A DNA stretch of 64,000 nt. Origin: Cryobacterium sp. Y82 (GTDB lineage Bacteria; Actinomycetota; Actinomycetes; Actinomycetales; Microbacteriaceae). The position numbers were made by a program, and so were the translations under genes. Shown piece after piece: positions 8,920-17,243 of this stretch. The stretch's first letter is position 1. The number at the start of each line of letters is the position of its first letter. Under the pieces are notes generated by a model, which saw only the letters and a list, made by a program, of their open reading frames with translations, was not told the origin of the DNA and made no database searches. The DNA is taken from positions 132,123-196,122 of the forward strand of contig NZ_PJJJ01000033.1 of assembly GCF_002929495.1 (NCBI RefSeq). Reading direction: 5' to 3'.

Positions 8920-11208
8920 ATGGAGGGTCCAGAAATCACGTTCGCCGAAACCGTTATCGATAACGGCAAGTACGGCAAGCGCACCATCCGTTTTGAAACC
9001 GGCCGTCTCGCCCAGCAGGCGCAGGGTTCTGCCGCTGCTTACATTGACGAAGAGACGATGTTGCTCTCCGCCACGAGCGTTAGCAAGCAGCCGAAGGATA
9101 ACTTCGACTTCTTCCCGCTCACCATCGATGTCGAAGAGCGTATGTACGCTGCCGGGCGTATCCCGGGCAGCTTCTTCCGCCGCGAAGGTCGCCCCTCGAC
9201 CGACGCGATCCTCACCTGCCGCCTGATCGACCGACCGCTGCGCCCGTCGTTCGTCGACGGTCTCCGCAACGAGATCCAGGTTGTCATCACCGTCCTGGCC
9301 ATCGAGCCCGACGAACTCTACGACGTGCTCGCGATTAACGCGGCCTCCATGTCGACCCAGCTCGCGGGCCTGCCGTTCTCCGGACCGATCGGTGGCGTTC
9401 GCGTCGCCCTCATCCCCGACGAGAACGGTGGCGGCCAGTGGGTTGCCTTCCCGAAGCACTCGCAACTGGACGACGCGGTGTTCAGCATGGTCGTCGCCGG
9501 TCGCGTTGTCACGGATGCCAGCGGTGTCCAGGACGTCGCGATCATGATGATCGAAGCCGAAGCCACCGATGCGGCCTGGAACCTGATCAAGGGTGGCGCT
9601 ATCGCGCCGAACGAAGCCGTCGTTGCCCAGGGCATCGAGGCTTCCAAGCCGTTCATCAAGCAGCTCGTCTTCGCGCAGCAGCAGGTAGCCGACGCTGCCG
9701 CCAAGCCGACCGGCGACTTCGCGCTGTTCCCGCCGTACCAGCCGGCCACCTACGACGCTGTCGCCGCCCTGTCCTACGACCAGCTCAAGACGGTCTACAC
9801 GATCGCCGACAAGGTCGAACGTCAGAACGCAGACGACGCGCTCAAGGCATCCGTCAAGACCGCCATCGCGGCCAAGGTCGACGCCGGTGAGCTCGACGCG
9901 AGCGCCAACAACCAGGTGAATGCGGCCTACAAGTTGGTTACCAAGCTCGTCGTGCGATCCCGCGTGCTCAACGAGGGCATCCGCATCGACGGTCGTGGAC
10001 TGGCCGACATCCGTCCGCTCGACGCCGAGGTTGCGGTCATCCCGCGCGTGCACGGCTCGGCCATTTTCCAGCGCGGCGAAACCCAGATCCTGGGTGTCAC
10101 CACCCTGAACATGCTCAAGCTCGAGCAGTCGATCGACTCGCTGAACCCGGTCACCAAAAAGCGCTACATGCACAACTACAACTTCCCGCCCTACTCGACC
10201 GGTGAAACCGGTCGCGTCGGAACGCCGAAGCGCCGCGAGATCGGCCACGGAGCGCTCGCTGAGCGCGCCCTGGTTCCCGTGCTGCCCACGCGTGAGGAGT
10301 TCCCGTACGCCATCCGTCAGGTGTCAGAGGCGCTCAGCTCCAACGGATCCACCTCGATGGGTTCCGTTTGCGCCTCCACCCTGTCACTGCTGAACGCCGG
10401 AGTGCCGCTGCGCGCCCCCGTCGCCGGCATCGCCATGGGCCTGATCAGCGACACCGTTGACGGCCAGACCCGCTATGCGGCCCTCACCGACATCCTCGGC
10501 GCCGAAGACGCTCTCGGCGACATGGACTTCAAGGTGGCCGGCACGAGCGAATTCATCACCGCGATCCAGCTCGACACCAAGCTCGATGGCATCCCCGCCT
10601 CCGTTTTGGCTGGCGCGCTGACGCAGGCGAAAGACGCCCGCACCACGATCCTCTCCGTGCTCAACGCGGCGATTGACGCTCCCGACGAGATGGCGCCCAC
10701 CGCGCCCCGCGTCATCAGCGTGCAGATCCCCGTCGACAAGATCGGCGAGCTGATCGGCCCGAAGGGCAAGACCATCAACTCGATCCAGGACACCACCGGT
10801 GCCGACATCTCGATCGAGGAAGACGGCACCGTGTACATCGGCGCCGTTGACGGACCGTCGGCCGAGGCCGCTCGCGCCCAGGTCAACGCCATCGCGAACC
10901 CAACCAACCCCGAGGTCGGCGAACAGTTCCTCGGAACCGTCGTCAAGATCGCCGCGTTCGGTGCCTTCGTTTCGCTGCTTCCGGGCAAGGATGGTCTGCT
11001 GCACATCTCCGAGGTGCGTAAACTTGCCGGTGGTAAGCGCGTCGAGAACGTCGAAGACGTGCTTGGCGTCGGCCAGAAGGTTCTCGTGGAAATCACGAAG
11101 ATTGATGACCGTGGCAAGCTGTCGCTCGCTCCGGTGCTCGAAGAGGCTGCTGACACCGAAGGTCGCGCTGCGGCTTCCGACAGCGCAGACGCTTCTACCG
11201 AGGTCTAG
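8920..11208 (+). CDS. pnp: Polyribonucleotide nucleotidyltransferase (PNPase)
   Basis: A 762-residue protein of normal actinobacterial length. It has two RNase PH cores: the N-terminal one with [20 protein letters not shown] and the C-terminal one with [13 protein letters not shown] and [17 protein letters not shown]. These are followed by a KH domain ([16 protein letters not shown]) and an S1 RNA-binding domain ([26 protein letters not shown] split over ~660-730). It degrades RNA phosphorolytically from the 3' end. The ATG at 8920 has AAAGGAG about 10 nt upstream; the longer frame reaching back to 8602 is not conserved. A strong terminator follows at 11261. Confidence 0.97.
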   Translation: MEGPEITFAETVIDNGKYGKRTIRFETGRLAQQAQGSAAAYIDEETMLLSATSVSKQPKDNFDFFPLTIDVEERMYAAGRIPGSFFRREGRPSTDAILTCRLIDRPLRPSFVDGLRNEIQVVITVLAIEPDELYDVLAINAASMSTQLAGLPFSGPIGGVRVALIPDENGGGQWVAFPKHSQLDDAVFSMVVAGRVVTDASGVQDVAIMMIEAEATDAAWNLIKGGAIAPNEAVVAQGIEASKPFIKQLVFAQQQVADAAAKPTGDFALFPPYQPATYDAVAALSYDQLKTVYTIADKVERQNADDALKASVKTAIAAKVDAGELDASANNQVNAAYKLVTKLVVRSRVLNEGIRIDGRGLADIRPLDAEVAVIPRVHGSAIFQRGETQILGVTTLNMLKLEQSIDSLNPVTKKRYMHNYNFPPYSTGETGRVGTPKRREIGHGALAERALVPVLPTREEFPYAIRQVSEALSSNGSTSMGSVCASTLSLLNAGVPLRAPVAGIAMGLISDTVDGQTRYAALTDILGAEDALGDMDFKVAGTSEFITAIQLDTKLDGIPASVLAGALTQAKDARTTILSVLNAAIDAPDEMAPTAPRVISVQIPVDKIGELIGPKGKTINSIQDTTGADISIEEDGTVYIGAVDGPSAEAARAQVNAIANPTNPEVGEQFLGTVVKIAAFGAFVSLLPGKDGLLHISEVRKLAGGKRVENVEDVLGVGQKVLVEITKIDDRGKLSLAPVLEEAADTEGRAAASDSADASTEV

Positions 11209-11260
11209 CCTGTCCTAAAGTTCTCCCGATCACCTCTCGCCAGGTCGGTCGGGTAGACGG

Positions 11261-11294
11261 AAGGCCCGCACTGCTTGCAGTGCGGGCCTTTTCG
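11261..11294 (+). terminator. Intrinsic terminator of pnp
   Basis: A perfect 14-bp stem (AAGGCCCGCACTGC with its complement) around a two-base loop, ending in TTTT, 50 bases after the pnp stop. Confidence 0.9.
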
Positions 11295-11350
11295 CTTCTG
11301 GAGCGCAAACCGCAGCGCACGCACGCCTTGTCGCGCCCGATATCCGGGCC

Positions 11351-11356
11351 TACGTT
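11351..11356 (+). promoter_or_regulatory. -10 box of leaderless SGNH hydrolase gene
   Basis: TACGTT lies 6 nt before the ATG at 11363, and there is no ribosome site. Confidence 0.35.
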
Positions 11357-11362
11357 CGCGGC

Positions 11363-12223
11363 ATGACAAATAAACGGATGAATTCAGGATTCCTGCCACG
11401 CATTGGCGCGGTCGCCCTGGTCACTTCTGCCCTGCTGGCGGGCGCAGTGAGTGCTCCGGCACTCGCGCAGACGGACACCGCTCGCTCAGCCCCAGCCCCA
11501 GCCGCGGCATCCGCTGCTGGATACGTCGCCCTCGGCGACTCGTTCACCTCAGGCCAGGGTGCCCCGCCGTACATTCTCGACGGTACCAACTGCCTGCGCT
11601 CCACGCGGGCCAGTTACCCTATCTTCTCCGCCCTGGTCAGCTCCTATAAACTTTCGTCGAACAACGCCTGTTCCGGCGCCGCTATCGGGGATGTCTCCGG
11701 CCAGCTCCTCGGCGTCAGCCCCGGTACCGCGCTGGTCACGTTGACCGTTGGCGGCATCGACGCCGGCTCCAACGTGGTGTTGGCTGCTTGCGCCCCCGAC
11801 CCCGCCAACGTGATCTGTACTGACGCCATCAGCAAAAGCGTGGCTCAGCTCAATGTTCTGGCTCCCAGGCTCGCGGAAACCTACGGGCTCGTGGCAGCGG
11901 CGCTGCCGCAGGCGAAGATCGCGGTGTTAAGCTATCCGCGCCAGTTCAAGCCGGGATTTTCTGCGCTGGGCACTGTGCTCAATGGCGCGACCGACGCGCT
12001 GAACCTCGTTATCAAAGGCTCCGTCGAGGCGATGGACACTCCGCGTATCCGCTTTGTTGATGCGTCGCAGGAATTCGCCGGGCACGGCATCGGGTCACGC
12101 ATACCGTTCTTCGCGTTTGATGCGCTGAACCCGTTTGCCCTGGCGAATTTTCACCCGAACGCATTAGGTAACAGTCTCGGCTACGCGCGTGCCCTCCTCA
12201 ACGATGGGCTGCTGCGCCGGTAA
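11363..12223 (+). CDS. Secreted SGNH/GDSL-type lipase-esterase with altered block III
   Basis: A 286-residue protein with a signal peptide ending near ALAQ (residue ~36) and an alanine/proline-rich linker. The nucleophile block is YVALGDSFTSGQG, with Ser60, and the catalytic histidine is H264 in NFHPNALGN. The family normally has an oxyanion-hole Asn in GGND; here the codons read GGC ATC GAC, giving GG-I132-D. The Asp that often precedes the His is Asn262. The fold and Ser/His pair are therefore present but two usual polar residues are missing, so activity may be altered. The gene is monocistronic, between the pnp terminator and the ArsR gene. Closest family: Streptomyces-type extracellular GDSL lipases. 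Confidence 0.8.
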   Translation: MTNKRMNSGFLPRIGAVALVTSALLAGAVSAPALAQTDTARSAPAPAAASAAGYVALGDSFTSGQGAPPYILDGTNCLRSTRASYPIFSALVSSYKLSSNNACSGAAIGDVSGQLLGVSPGTALVTLTVGGIDAGSNVVLAACAPDPANVICTDAISKSVAQLNVLAPRLAETYGLVAAALPQAKIAVLSYPRQFKPGFSALGTVLNGATDALNLVIKGSVEAMDTPRIRFVDASQEFAGHGIGSRIPFFAFDALNPFALANFHPNALGNSLGYARALLNDGLLRR

Positions 12224-12248
12224 GCGCGACGCGTCACACGCTATCTAG

Positions 12249-12277
12249 TTGAAAGAATCATAAGGTAGCGATATACT
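12249..12277 (+). promoter_or_regulatory. Strong leaderless promoter of arsR-type gene
   Basis: TTGAAA (12249-12254), a 17-nt spacer and TATACT (12272-12277). The GTG start codon at 12284 lies where the transcript should begin. The stretch is AT-rich compared with its surroundings. Confidence 0.75.
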
Positions 12278-12283
12278 AAACCG

Positions 12284-12640
12284 GTGCTCTCCTCTGGTCT
12301 ATCCGTCGCCCAATTGAAGTCTGACTTGTTCAAGTCGCTCGGACATCCGTTGCGCGTGCAGGTTCTGGAACAGCTCGTTTCCGGTGAACGCTCGGTCGGT
12401 AGTTTAGCCGAGGCGCTCGGTTGCGAGCTGTCCAATCTGTCACAGCAGCTTGGCGTTCTGCGTCGGGCCGGAGTGGTGGTGACACGCCGGGAGGGCAACT
12501 CCATTTTCTATGCCCTGCGAGATGCAAGCTCGATTGAGCTGCTGGCTGCAGCCAAGCGTATGGTGCTGGCCAACCTGACCGACTCGCACACTCTGCTCCG
12601 CCACCTCGAAACGGAGCAGTCCTCGCCCACAGCCGGCTAG
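12284..12640 (+). CDS. ArsR/SmtB-family transcriptional regulator (Rv0081-like)
   Basis: A 118-residue winged-helix protein: LFKSLGHPLRVQVLEQLV, then the recognition helix region CELSNLSQQLGVLRRAGVV and the wing TRREGNSIFYAL. It has a single cysteine (CELSN) in the helix-turn-helix and no CxC metal site, so it is probably not a classical arsenic or zinc sensor. The wording of the recognition region strongly recalls M. tuberculosis Rv0081, which sits next to a formate-hydrogenlyase-like operon. The same type of operon lies here immediately downstream on the other strand. It is probably autoregulated and a candidate controller of that operon. The GTG start is leaderless. Confidence 0.8.
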   Translation: MLSSGLSVAQLKSDLFKSLGHPLRVQVLEQLVSGERSVGSLAEALGCELSNLSQQLGVLRRAGVVVTRREGNSIFYALRDASSIELLAAAKRMVLANLTDSHTLLRHLETEQSSPTAG

Positions 12641-12655
12641 GCGCCGTCAGCCTGG

Positions 12656-14185
12656 CTACAGGTCGTTTCCCGCGTATGAGAGGTTGAAACTCTTGTTTGC
12701 GAGCGGAAAGTCGGGAACGATCGTCTCCGACAGGGCATGCGGCACCGCGGGCCAGTTCAGAAACGACGGGTCGACGATTTTCACCCGGCTGAGTGTGCCG
12801 TCGGCGGCGAGTTCGACGCGGTGCGTCGTTGTACCCCGCCAGGCTTCCACGAGGGCCAAGCCGGTGCCGGTCGAGGTCGGGTTCACACTGAACGCGGTAC
12901 CGGTGTGACCCCGCAGACGTCGCAGCAGGTCAAGTACGACGGCGGTCGACACCTCAAGCTCACGCGCGCGCACGGTGTACCGGGCCAGAACGTCGCCGCC
13001 CTCTTCAGTGACGACGTGAAAGACCTCGCCGAGGCTGACGAACGGATGCTCGGAGCGCGCGTCGGAAGTGATACCCGACGCGCGGGCGACATAGCCGAGT
13101 GTTCCAATCGTGGTGGCCTGGGCTTTGGACAACCGGGCTGTTCCGGTGAAGCGACCGCGAACGATGGCGTGGCCGAGAGTAATGCCGACCAGTTCGGCCA
13201 TGGCTGCGCTCACTCTGGCGAGGTCGGCTGCAGCGGGGAGCGTGGTCACGCGCGTGCCACCGACGCTGAGGGCACCGCGCAGCAGACGATGTCCGGTGAC
13301 CGACTTGTTGATTCGCATCAGCTGCTCACGCAGGCCCTGCGCGTGCGCGTCGATGATGCCGAAGCCTACGTCATTGGCGAGCGAGCCGAGGTCGGTCACA
13401 TGGTTGTAAAGACGTTCAAGTTCCAGCAGCAGCGCACGCAGTAACCGGTCGGGCTCGGAGACGTCTATACCGGCTGCCTGCTCGACCGCCATGACAAAGG
13501 CGAGGGAGTGGCCGACGGCGGTGTCACCGCTGATCTGTTCGGCCAAAAGCACGCCCTCGGCAGCGGTCTTGCCCTCGAACACCTTCTCGACACCGCGGTG
13601 CAGGTACCACTGGCGGGCTTCCATGCGCACGATGGTCTCACCGACCACCGAGAACCGAAAGTGACCGGGCTCGATGATGCCGGCGTGGATCGGGCCGACC
13701 GCGATCTCGTAGACACCGGGGCCTTCCACCGGCACGAACGGAAACGACTCAACGTCAGGCTCGAACTCGGGCACGACGGCGTTGGCGCGCAGCATCGGGT
13801 ACCAGCCGCGCGGCCAGTGGCCGTGGCGCACCAGCCGGTGGGGCTGCGGGTGATTGCGGGGAACGACACCGTAGAGGTCCCGAATTTCGCGTTCGAAGTT
13901 GCCTGCTGACAGGGATATTTCGGCGAGGCTGGGAATCCAGGCGTCGTTCCGCGGCACTCTGACCGAGAGATCTGCGCGCAGTGACGGGGTGGCTCCGACG
14001 AAGGAGTAAACGATGCGAAAGTCGTCGTCGGCCTCGTGGCAGGCGACGAGGGCCAGTCGGCTACCGGCATCCAGCAGTGCGGCGGCAGCGCTCGGTAGTT
14101 GGGAGCGGGCCAGTTTTCGCAGTTCGGTTCGATCAGACGCCAGGTTATCGGCGGCCAGGTCTTGCGGCGTTCGTTCATCACGCAT
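12656..14185 (-). CDS. HycE/NuoCD-like large subunit lacking all Ni-Fe cysteines
   Basis: A 509-residue fusion of a NuoC-like N-terminal part (~1-150, FEREIRDLYGVVPRNHP) and a NuoD/hydrogenase-large-subunit part. In true group 4 hydrogenases the latter carries CxxC at both ends. Here the N-terminal site reads EQISGDTAVGH (216-226) and the C-terminal site DPSFLNW (472-478). The whole protein has one cysteine, C49, in the NuoC-like part, so no Ni-Fe centre can be bound. It is the last gene of the operon. A strong GGGAGGT precedes the ATG, which overlaps the previous stop as TAATG. It probably forms the peripheral arm of an energy-converting hydrogenase-related (Ehr-type) complex; the substrate is unknown. 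Confidence 0.85.
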   Translation of the reverse strand: MRDERTPQDLAADNLASDRTELRKLARSQLPSAAAALLDAGSRLALVACHEADDDFRIVYSFVGATPSLRADLSVRVPRNDAWIPSLAEISLSAGNFEREIRDLYGVVPRNHPQPHRLVRHGHWPRGWYPMLRANAVVPEFEPDVESFPFVPVEGPGVYEIAVGPIHAGIIEPGHFRFSVVGETIVRMEARQWYLHRGVEKVFEGKTAAEGVLLAEQISGDTAVGHSLAFVMAVEQAAGIDVSEPDRLLRALLLELERLYNHVTDLGSLANDVGFGIIDAHAQGLREQLMRINKSVTGHRLLRGALSVGGTRVTTLPAAADLARVSAAMAELVGITLGHAIVRGRFTGTARLSKAQATTIGTLGYVARASGITSDARSEHPFVSLGEVFHVVTEEGGDVLARYTVRARELEVSTAVVLDLLRRLRGHTGTAFSVNPTSTGTGLALVEAWRGTTTHRVELAADGTLSRVKIVDPSFLNWPAVPHALSETIVPDFPLANKSFNLSYAGNDL

Positions 14186-15633
14186 TAGTTGCTACCTCCC
14201 AGAACGGCTGTGGCCTGCAGCAAAAGAGTGCCGACCGGTTCGGCGACGAACGCGACCGTCGCCGTTGCCGCCAGGGCCAAAATGATCGGCAGGCGGGGGC
14301 CGTGGGCCGAGTAGTCGGGAGTGAACGCAACGTCTTTCGCGGGACCGCCAAGGGTCATCTGAACGGTCAGGCGGGTAAATGCGGCAAAGATCACGAGCAG
14401 CAGCACCAGGGCCGCTCCGACTACGCCGCCGAGGCCCGCCGACCAGCCGGCCATGATGATGCCGACCTCGGAGAAGAAGATGCTGAACGGGGGAAAGCCG
14501 ACGATGGCTGCCATCGCGATAAGCCACGGCACGGCGAGGCCGGGCCGTCGCACCAGCAGGGCGCGCACGTCGGAGATCACCGGGGTGCCCTCGATCTTAA
14601 GGATGCGCCCGGAGATCACGAACAGGGTCGCCTTGATCAGGCCGTGACCGAGAACGTACAACAGCACCGAGGGGAGCGCGGCAGGCCCGATGGCGACCCC
14701 GATGGCCATCAGGCCCATGTGTTCGATGCTGGAGTAGGCGAGCATCCGTTTGTAATCGCGTTGGCGGATGAGCAGCGACGCGGCCACGAGCAGCGAGAGC
14801 AAGCCGCCGATGCTGAGCATGGTGCGCAGAAACTCCGGGCCGATCACGAGGTTGGTGATCGACTGGATGCGCAGGATGGCGTAGAGAGCGACCGAGAGCA
14901 GAACTCCCGACATGAGGCCGGAGACCGGCGCCGGCGCCTGGCTGTGGGCGTCCGGCAGCCAGCTGTGCATCGGGGCGAGGCCGGCCTTGGTCGCGAAACC
15001 GAGCACCGCGAGGGCGCCGCCGGCGGTGATGAGTGCCGGGTCGAGGCCGAGGTTTGACTGACTGAGCAGCAGCCAGGACAGCGTCGGGGTGTCGGTGCCG
15101 ACGGACGCGGCGTAGATGAAGCCGATGCCCAGCAGGGCGATGGCCACGCCGACCGAACCGAGGATGACGTACTTCCAGGCTGCCTCGAGGGAGCGACCGG
15201 TTCGGTGGTGACCCACGAGGAAGGCGGTGGCGATGGTGGTGGCCTCGACGGCGGCCCACATCAGGCCGATGCTGTCGGCGAGGACGGCGAGGGACATGGC
15301 CGCCAGGAACAGGGCGATGAGGGCCTCATAGCTGGCGGCGACTTTCGTGCGGCTCGATGCGGCGCTGCTGAGCCCGCCCCAGGTCGCAATGAGGCCGACC
15401 GCTCCGACGACGCTGATCATGTAGGCCGAGAGGGCGTCGGCGCGCAGCAAGCCGCCGCCGCTTTCGGGCACGGCACCGTTCAGCACGGCACTGACCAGCA
15501 GCAGGCCAGAGATCAGGACAGCGCTCGACGCGGCGACGCCGACGAAACGGCGCAGCGCTGAGGGGCCAAGGAGCAGGCTGAGCCCGGCGAGGGCGAGCGG
15601 TGCGACCAACGGAATCCACAATATTATCGTCAT
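14185..15633 (-). CDS. HyfF/NuoN-like antiporter-type membrane subunit
   Basis: A 482-residue protein with about 14 membrane helices of the NuoL/M/N antiporter type. It contains a conserved Lys/His-bearing segment (GFATKAGLAPMHSWLPDAHSQAPAPVSGLMSG), the hallmark of proton-translocating subunits. The helix RQRDYKRMLAYSSIEHMGL is also typical. It should contribute to ion translocation across the cytoplasmic membrane. The start is ambiguous: ATG 15633 overlaps the upstream stop as TGATG, while TTG 15636 is better spaced from AGGGAG. Fourth of six in order after the NuoK-like gene. Confidence 0.88.
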   Translation of the reverse strand: MTIILWIPLVAPLALAGLSLLLGPSALRRFVGVAASSAVLISGLLLVSAVLNGAVPESGGGLLRADALSAYMISVVGAVGLIATWGGLSSAASSRTKVAASYEALIALFLAAMSLAVLADSIGLMWAAVEATTIATAFLVGHHRTGRSLEAAWKYVILGSVGVAIALLGIGFIYAASVGTDTPTLSWLLLSQSNLGLDPALITAGGALAVLGFATKAGLAPMHSWLPDAHSQAPAPVSGLMSGVLLSVALYAILRIQSITNLVIGPEFLRTMLSIGGLLSLLVAASLLIRQRDYKRMLAYSSIEHMGLMAIGVAIGPAALPSVLLYVLGHGLIKATLFVISGRILKIEGTPVISDVRALLVRRPGLAVPWLIAMAAIVGFPPFSIFFSEVGIIMAGWSAGLGGVVGAALVLLLVIFAAFTRLTVQMTLGGPAKDVAFTPDYSAHGPRLPIILALAATATVAFVAEPVGTLLLQATAVLGGSN

Positions 15634-16292
15634 CAATCGTGCAACTCCCTAAGCTGATCGACGGCCGTGCCGCCGAACTTGTTGCGCATACGGCCCGCGA
15701 ATACATGCAGAATAAGCACCACCAGCAAAACGTCGAGGGAGAAAGCGAATTCAAGCAGAATCGGTACCCCGCCGCTGGTCAGAAACGTAAGGGTGGCGAT
15801 GCCGTTGTCGAGCACGAGAAAACCAATGAGCTGTGATCGGGCACGGCGTCGACTGATGAGCAGCAGAAACCCGATGAGCACCATGGCGAGGCCGATCGGG
15901 GCGGCGTGGCCGGTGCTGCTGTCGCCGAGACCGAAGACACGACTTACGACGACATAGCTCAGGATGGTCAGCAGGGTGACCGTCAGGAGCGCCGCGGTCG
16001 GGTTGAGCCGGGGCGATTCTTGAATTTGCTTGATTGCTGCCTTGGATTGGTGGGCGAGCACCCAGGGAAGGCCGAGGCCCTTGACCGAGAGAATGAGCAG
16101 GGACACGATGACCAGCTCAGACTCGCCCTCGGCAATCCCAATGACCGCCACGAGAGCTGCGAGGGCGATGCCCTGTAGCGCGAGTAGTCGAATCGATGCG
16201 AGCAGGGAGTGTCGCCAGACCATGAGCGCGCTCGTGAGCAGCAGGGCGCCAGCGCACAGGCCGATGAGTTGGGGGTAGATGTTCTCAAACAC
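15633..16292 (-). CDS. HyfE/NuoK-like membrane subunit
   Basis: A 219-residue hydrophobic protein with about 6-7 membrane helices, longer than NuoK (~100) and matching the HyfE/HycP size class. It carries an acidic residue in a membrane helix (IGIAEGESELVIVSLLILSVKGLGLPWVL), typical of NuoK-like proton-channel subunits. The GTG start at 16292 has GGAG upstream, lying inside the end of the NuoH-like gene. The C-terminus is hydrophilic and probably cytoplasmic. Confidence 0.85.
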   Translation of the reverse strand: MFENIYPQLIGLCAGALLLTSALMVWRHSLLASIRLLALQGIALAALVAVIGIAEGESELVIVSLLILSVKGLGLPWVLAHQSKAAIKQIQESPRLNPTAALLTVTLLTILSYVVVSRVFGLGDSSTGHAAPIGLAMVLIGFLLLISRRRARSQLIGFLVLDNGIATLTFLTSGGVPILLEFAFSLDVLLVVLILHVFAGRMRNKFGGTAVDQLRELHD

Positions 16293-16301
16293 GAATGCTC
16301 C

Positions 16302-17243
16302 TCAGGCGACCAGGTAGGAGGCGGTGACGGCGAGGAAGGCGAGGGCGAACGAGCCCGCGAGCAGCTCCGGCACTTGGAACAGACGCACCTTGGCCAGAAA
16401 GACCTCGCCGACACTTAGCAGCACGCCGAGTAGGAGCACCTTGACGGTGATGCTGACGACGCCGACAGCCAGGCCGATGGCGCTGAAATCCGTCACGATG
16501 CCCCACGGCACCGCCAGGTTGCTGACCAGGCCGAGCAGGGCGGCCAGCTTCAGCCAGGAGCCGACTTCGAGCCAGGCCAGGTCGCGTCCGCTTGCTTCGA
16601 GGATCATCGCCTCGTGCAGCATGGTCACCTCAAGATGGGTGCCCGGATTATCGATGGGAAGGCGGGCGGTCTCGGCCATGATCGCGATCGACAGGGCGAC
16701 GAGGGCCAGCACGCTGACCGGCGAAATGATGACCTCGGGGGAGAGCAGCCGGGTTTCAACGATGACCGACAGGGTGCTGGTTCCAGCCGGGATTGAAAAA
16801 GCGTAAATCGAGAGCAGCAGGGTTGGTTCAACGAGCGCCGCGACCGTCATGTGCCGACTGGAGCCCATGCCACCGAAGGCTGTTCCGCCGTCCAGGCCGA
16901 CGAGCGCGAGGGCCACGACGCCGATCAACATGACGGAGACGATGACGAACAGGTCGCTGGGAACAAGTGCGAAGGGAATGGTGCCCACCAACGGCAGCAG
17001 CACGCACAGCAGCAGGCTGGACACGACCAAAGCGACCGGGCCTGCCCGCAGCATCCAGCTGCTGTCGGTGGCTCGCACCGGGTTTTTTGCCAACAACTTG
17101 CGCACGTCGCGCCACGGCTGCCAGATTCCCACCCCGGCCCGGCCTTCGATCGTGGCCCGCACCTGGCGGATGACCCCGATCAACACCGGGGCGAGGAAGA
17201 TGAACAGAACGACCTGCACGAAGGCGATGATGATGGCGTTCAT
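16302..17243 (-). CDS. HycD/NuoH-like membrane anchor subunit
   Basis: A 313-residue protein with about 8 membrane helices and the loop GRAGVGIWQPWRDVRKLLAKNPVRA. This matches the quinone-site/peripheral-arm-facing loop of the NuoH/HycD family. The conserved stretch MAETARLPIDNPGTHLEVTMLHEAMILE is also diagnostic. It anchors the peripheral subunits to the membrane. The start overlaps the previous gene by ATGA, so translation is coupled. Confidence 0.88.
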   Translation of the reverse strand: MNAIIIAFVQVVLFIFLAPVLIGVIRQVRATIEGRAGVGIWQPWRDVRKLLAKNPVRATDSSWMLRAGPVALVVSSLLLCVLLPLVGTIPFALVPSDLFVIVSVMLIGVVALALVGLDGGTAFGGMGSSRHMTVAALVEPTLLLSIYAFSIPAGTSTLSVIVETRLLSPEVIISPVSVLALVALSIAIMAETARLPIDNPGTHLEVTMLHEAMILEASGRDLAWLEVGSWLKLAALLGLVSNLAVPWGIVTDFSAIGLAVGVVSITVKVLLLGVLLSVGEVFLAKVRLFQVPELLAGSFALAFLAVTASYLVA

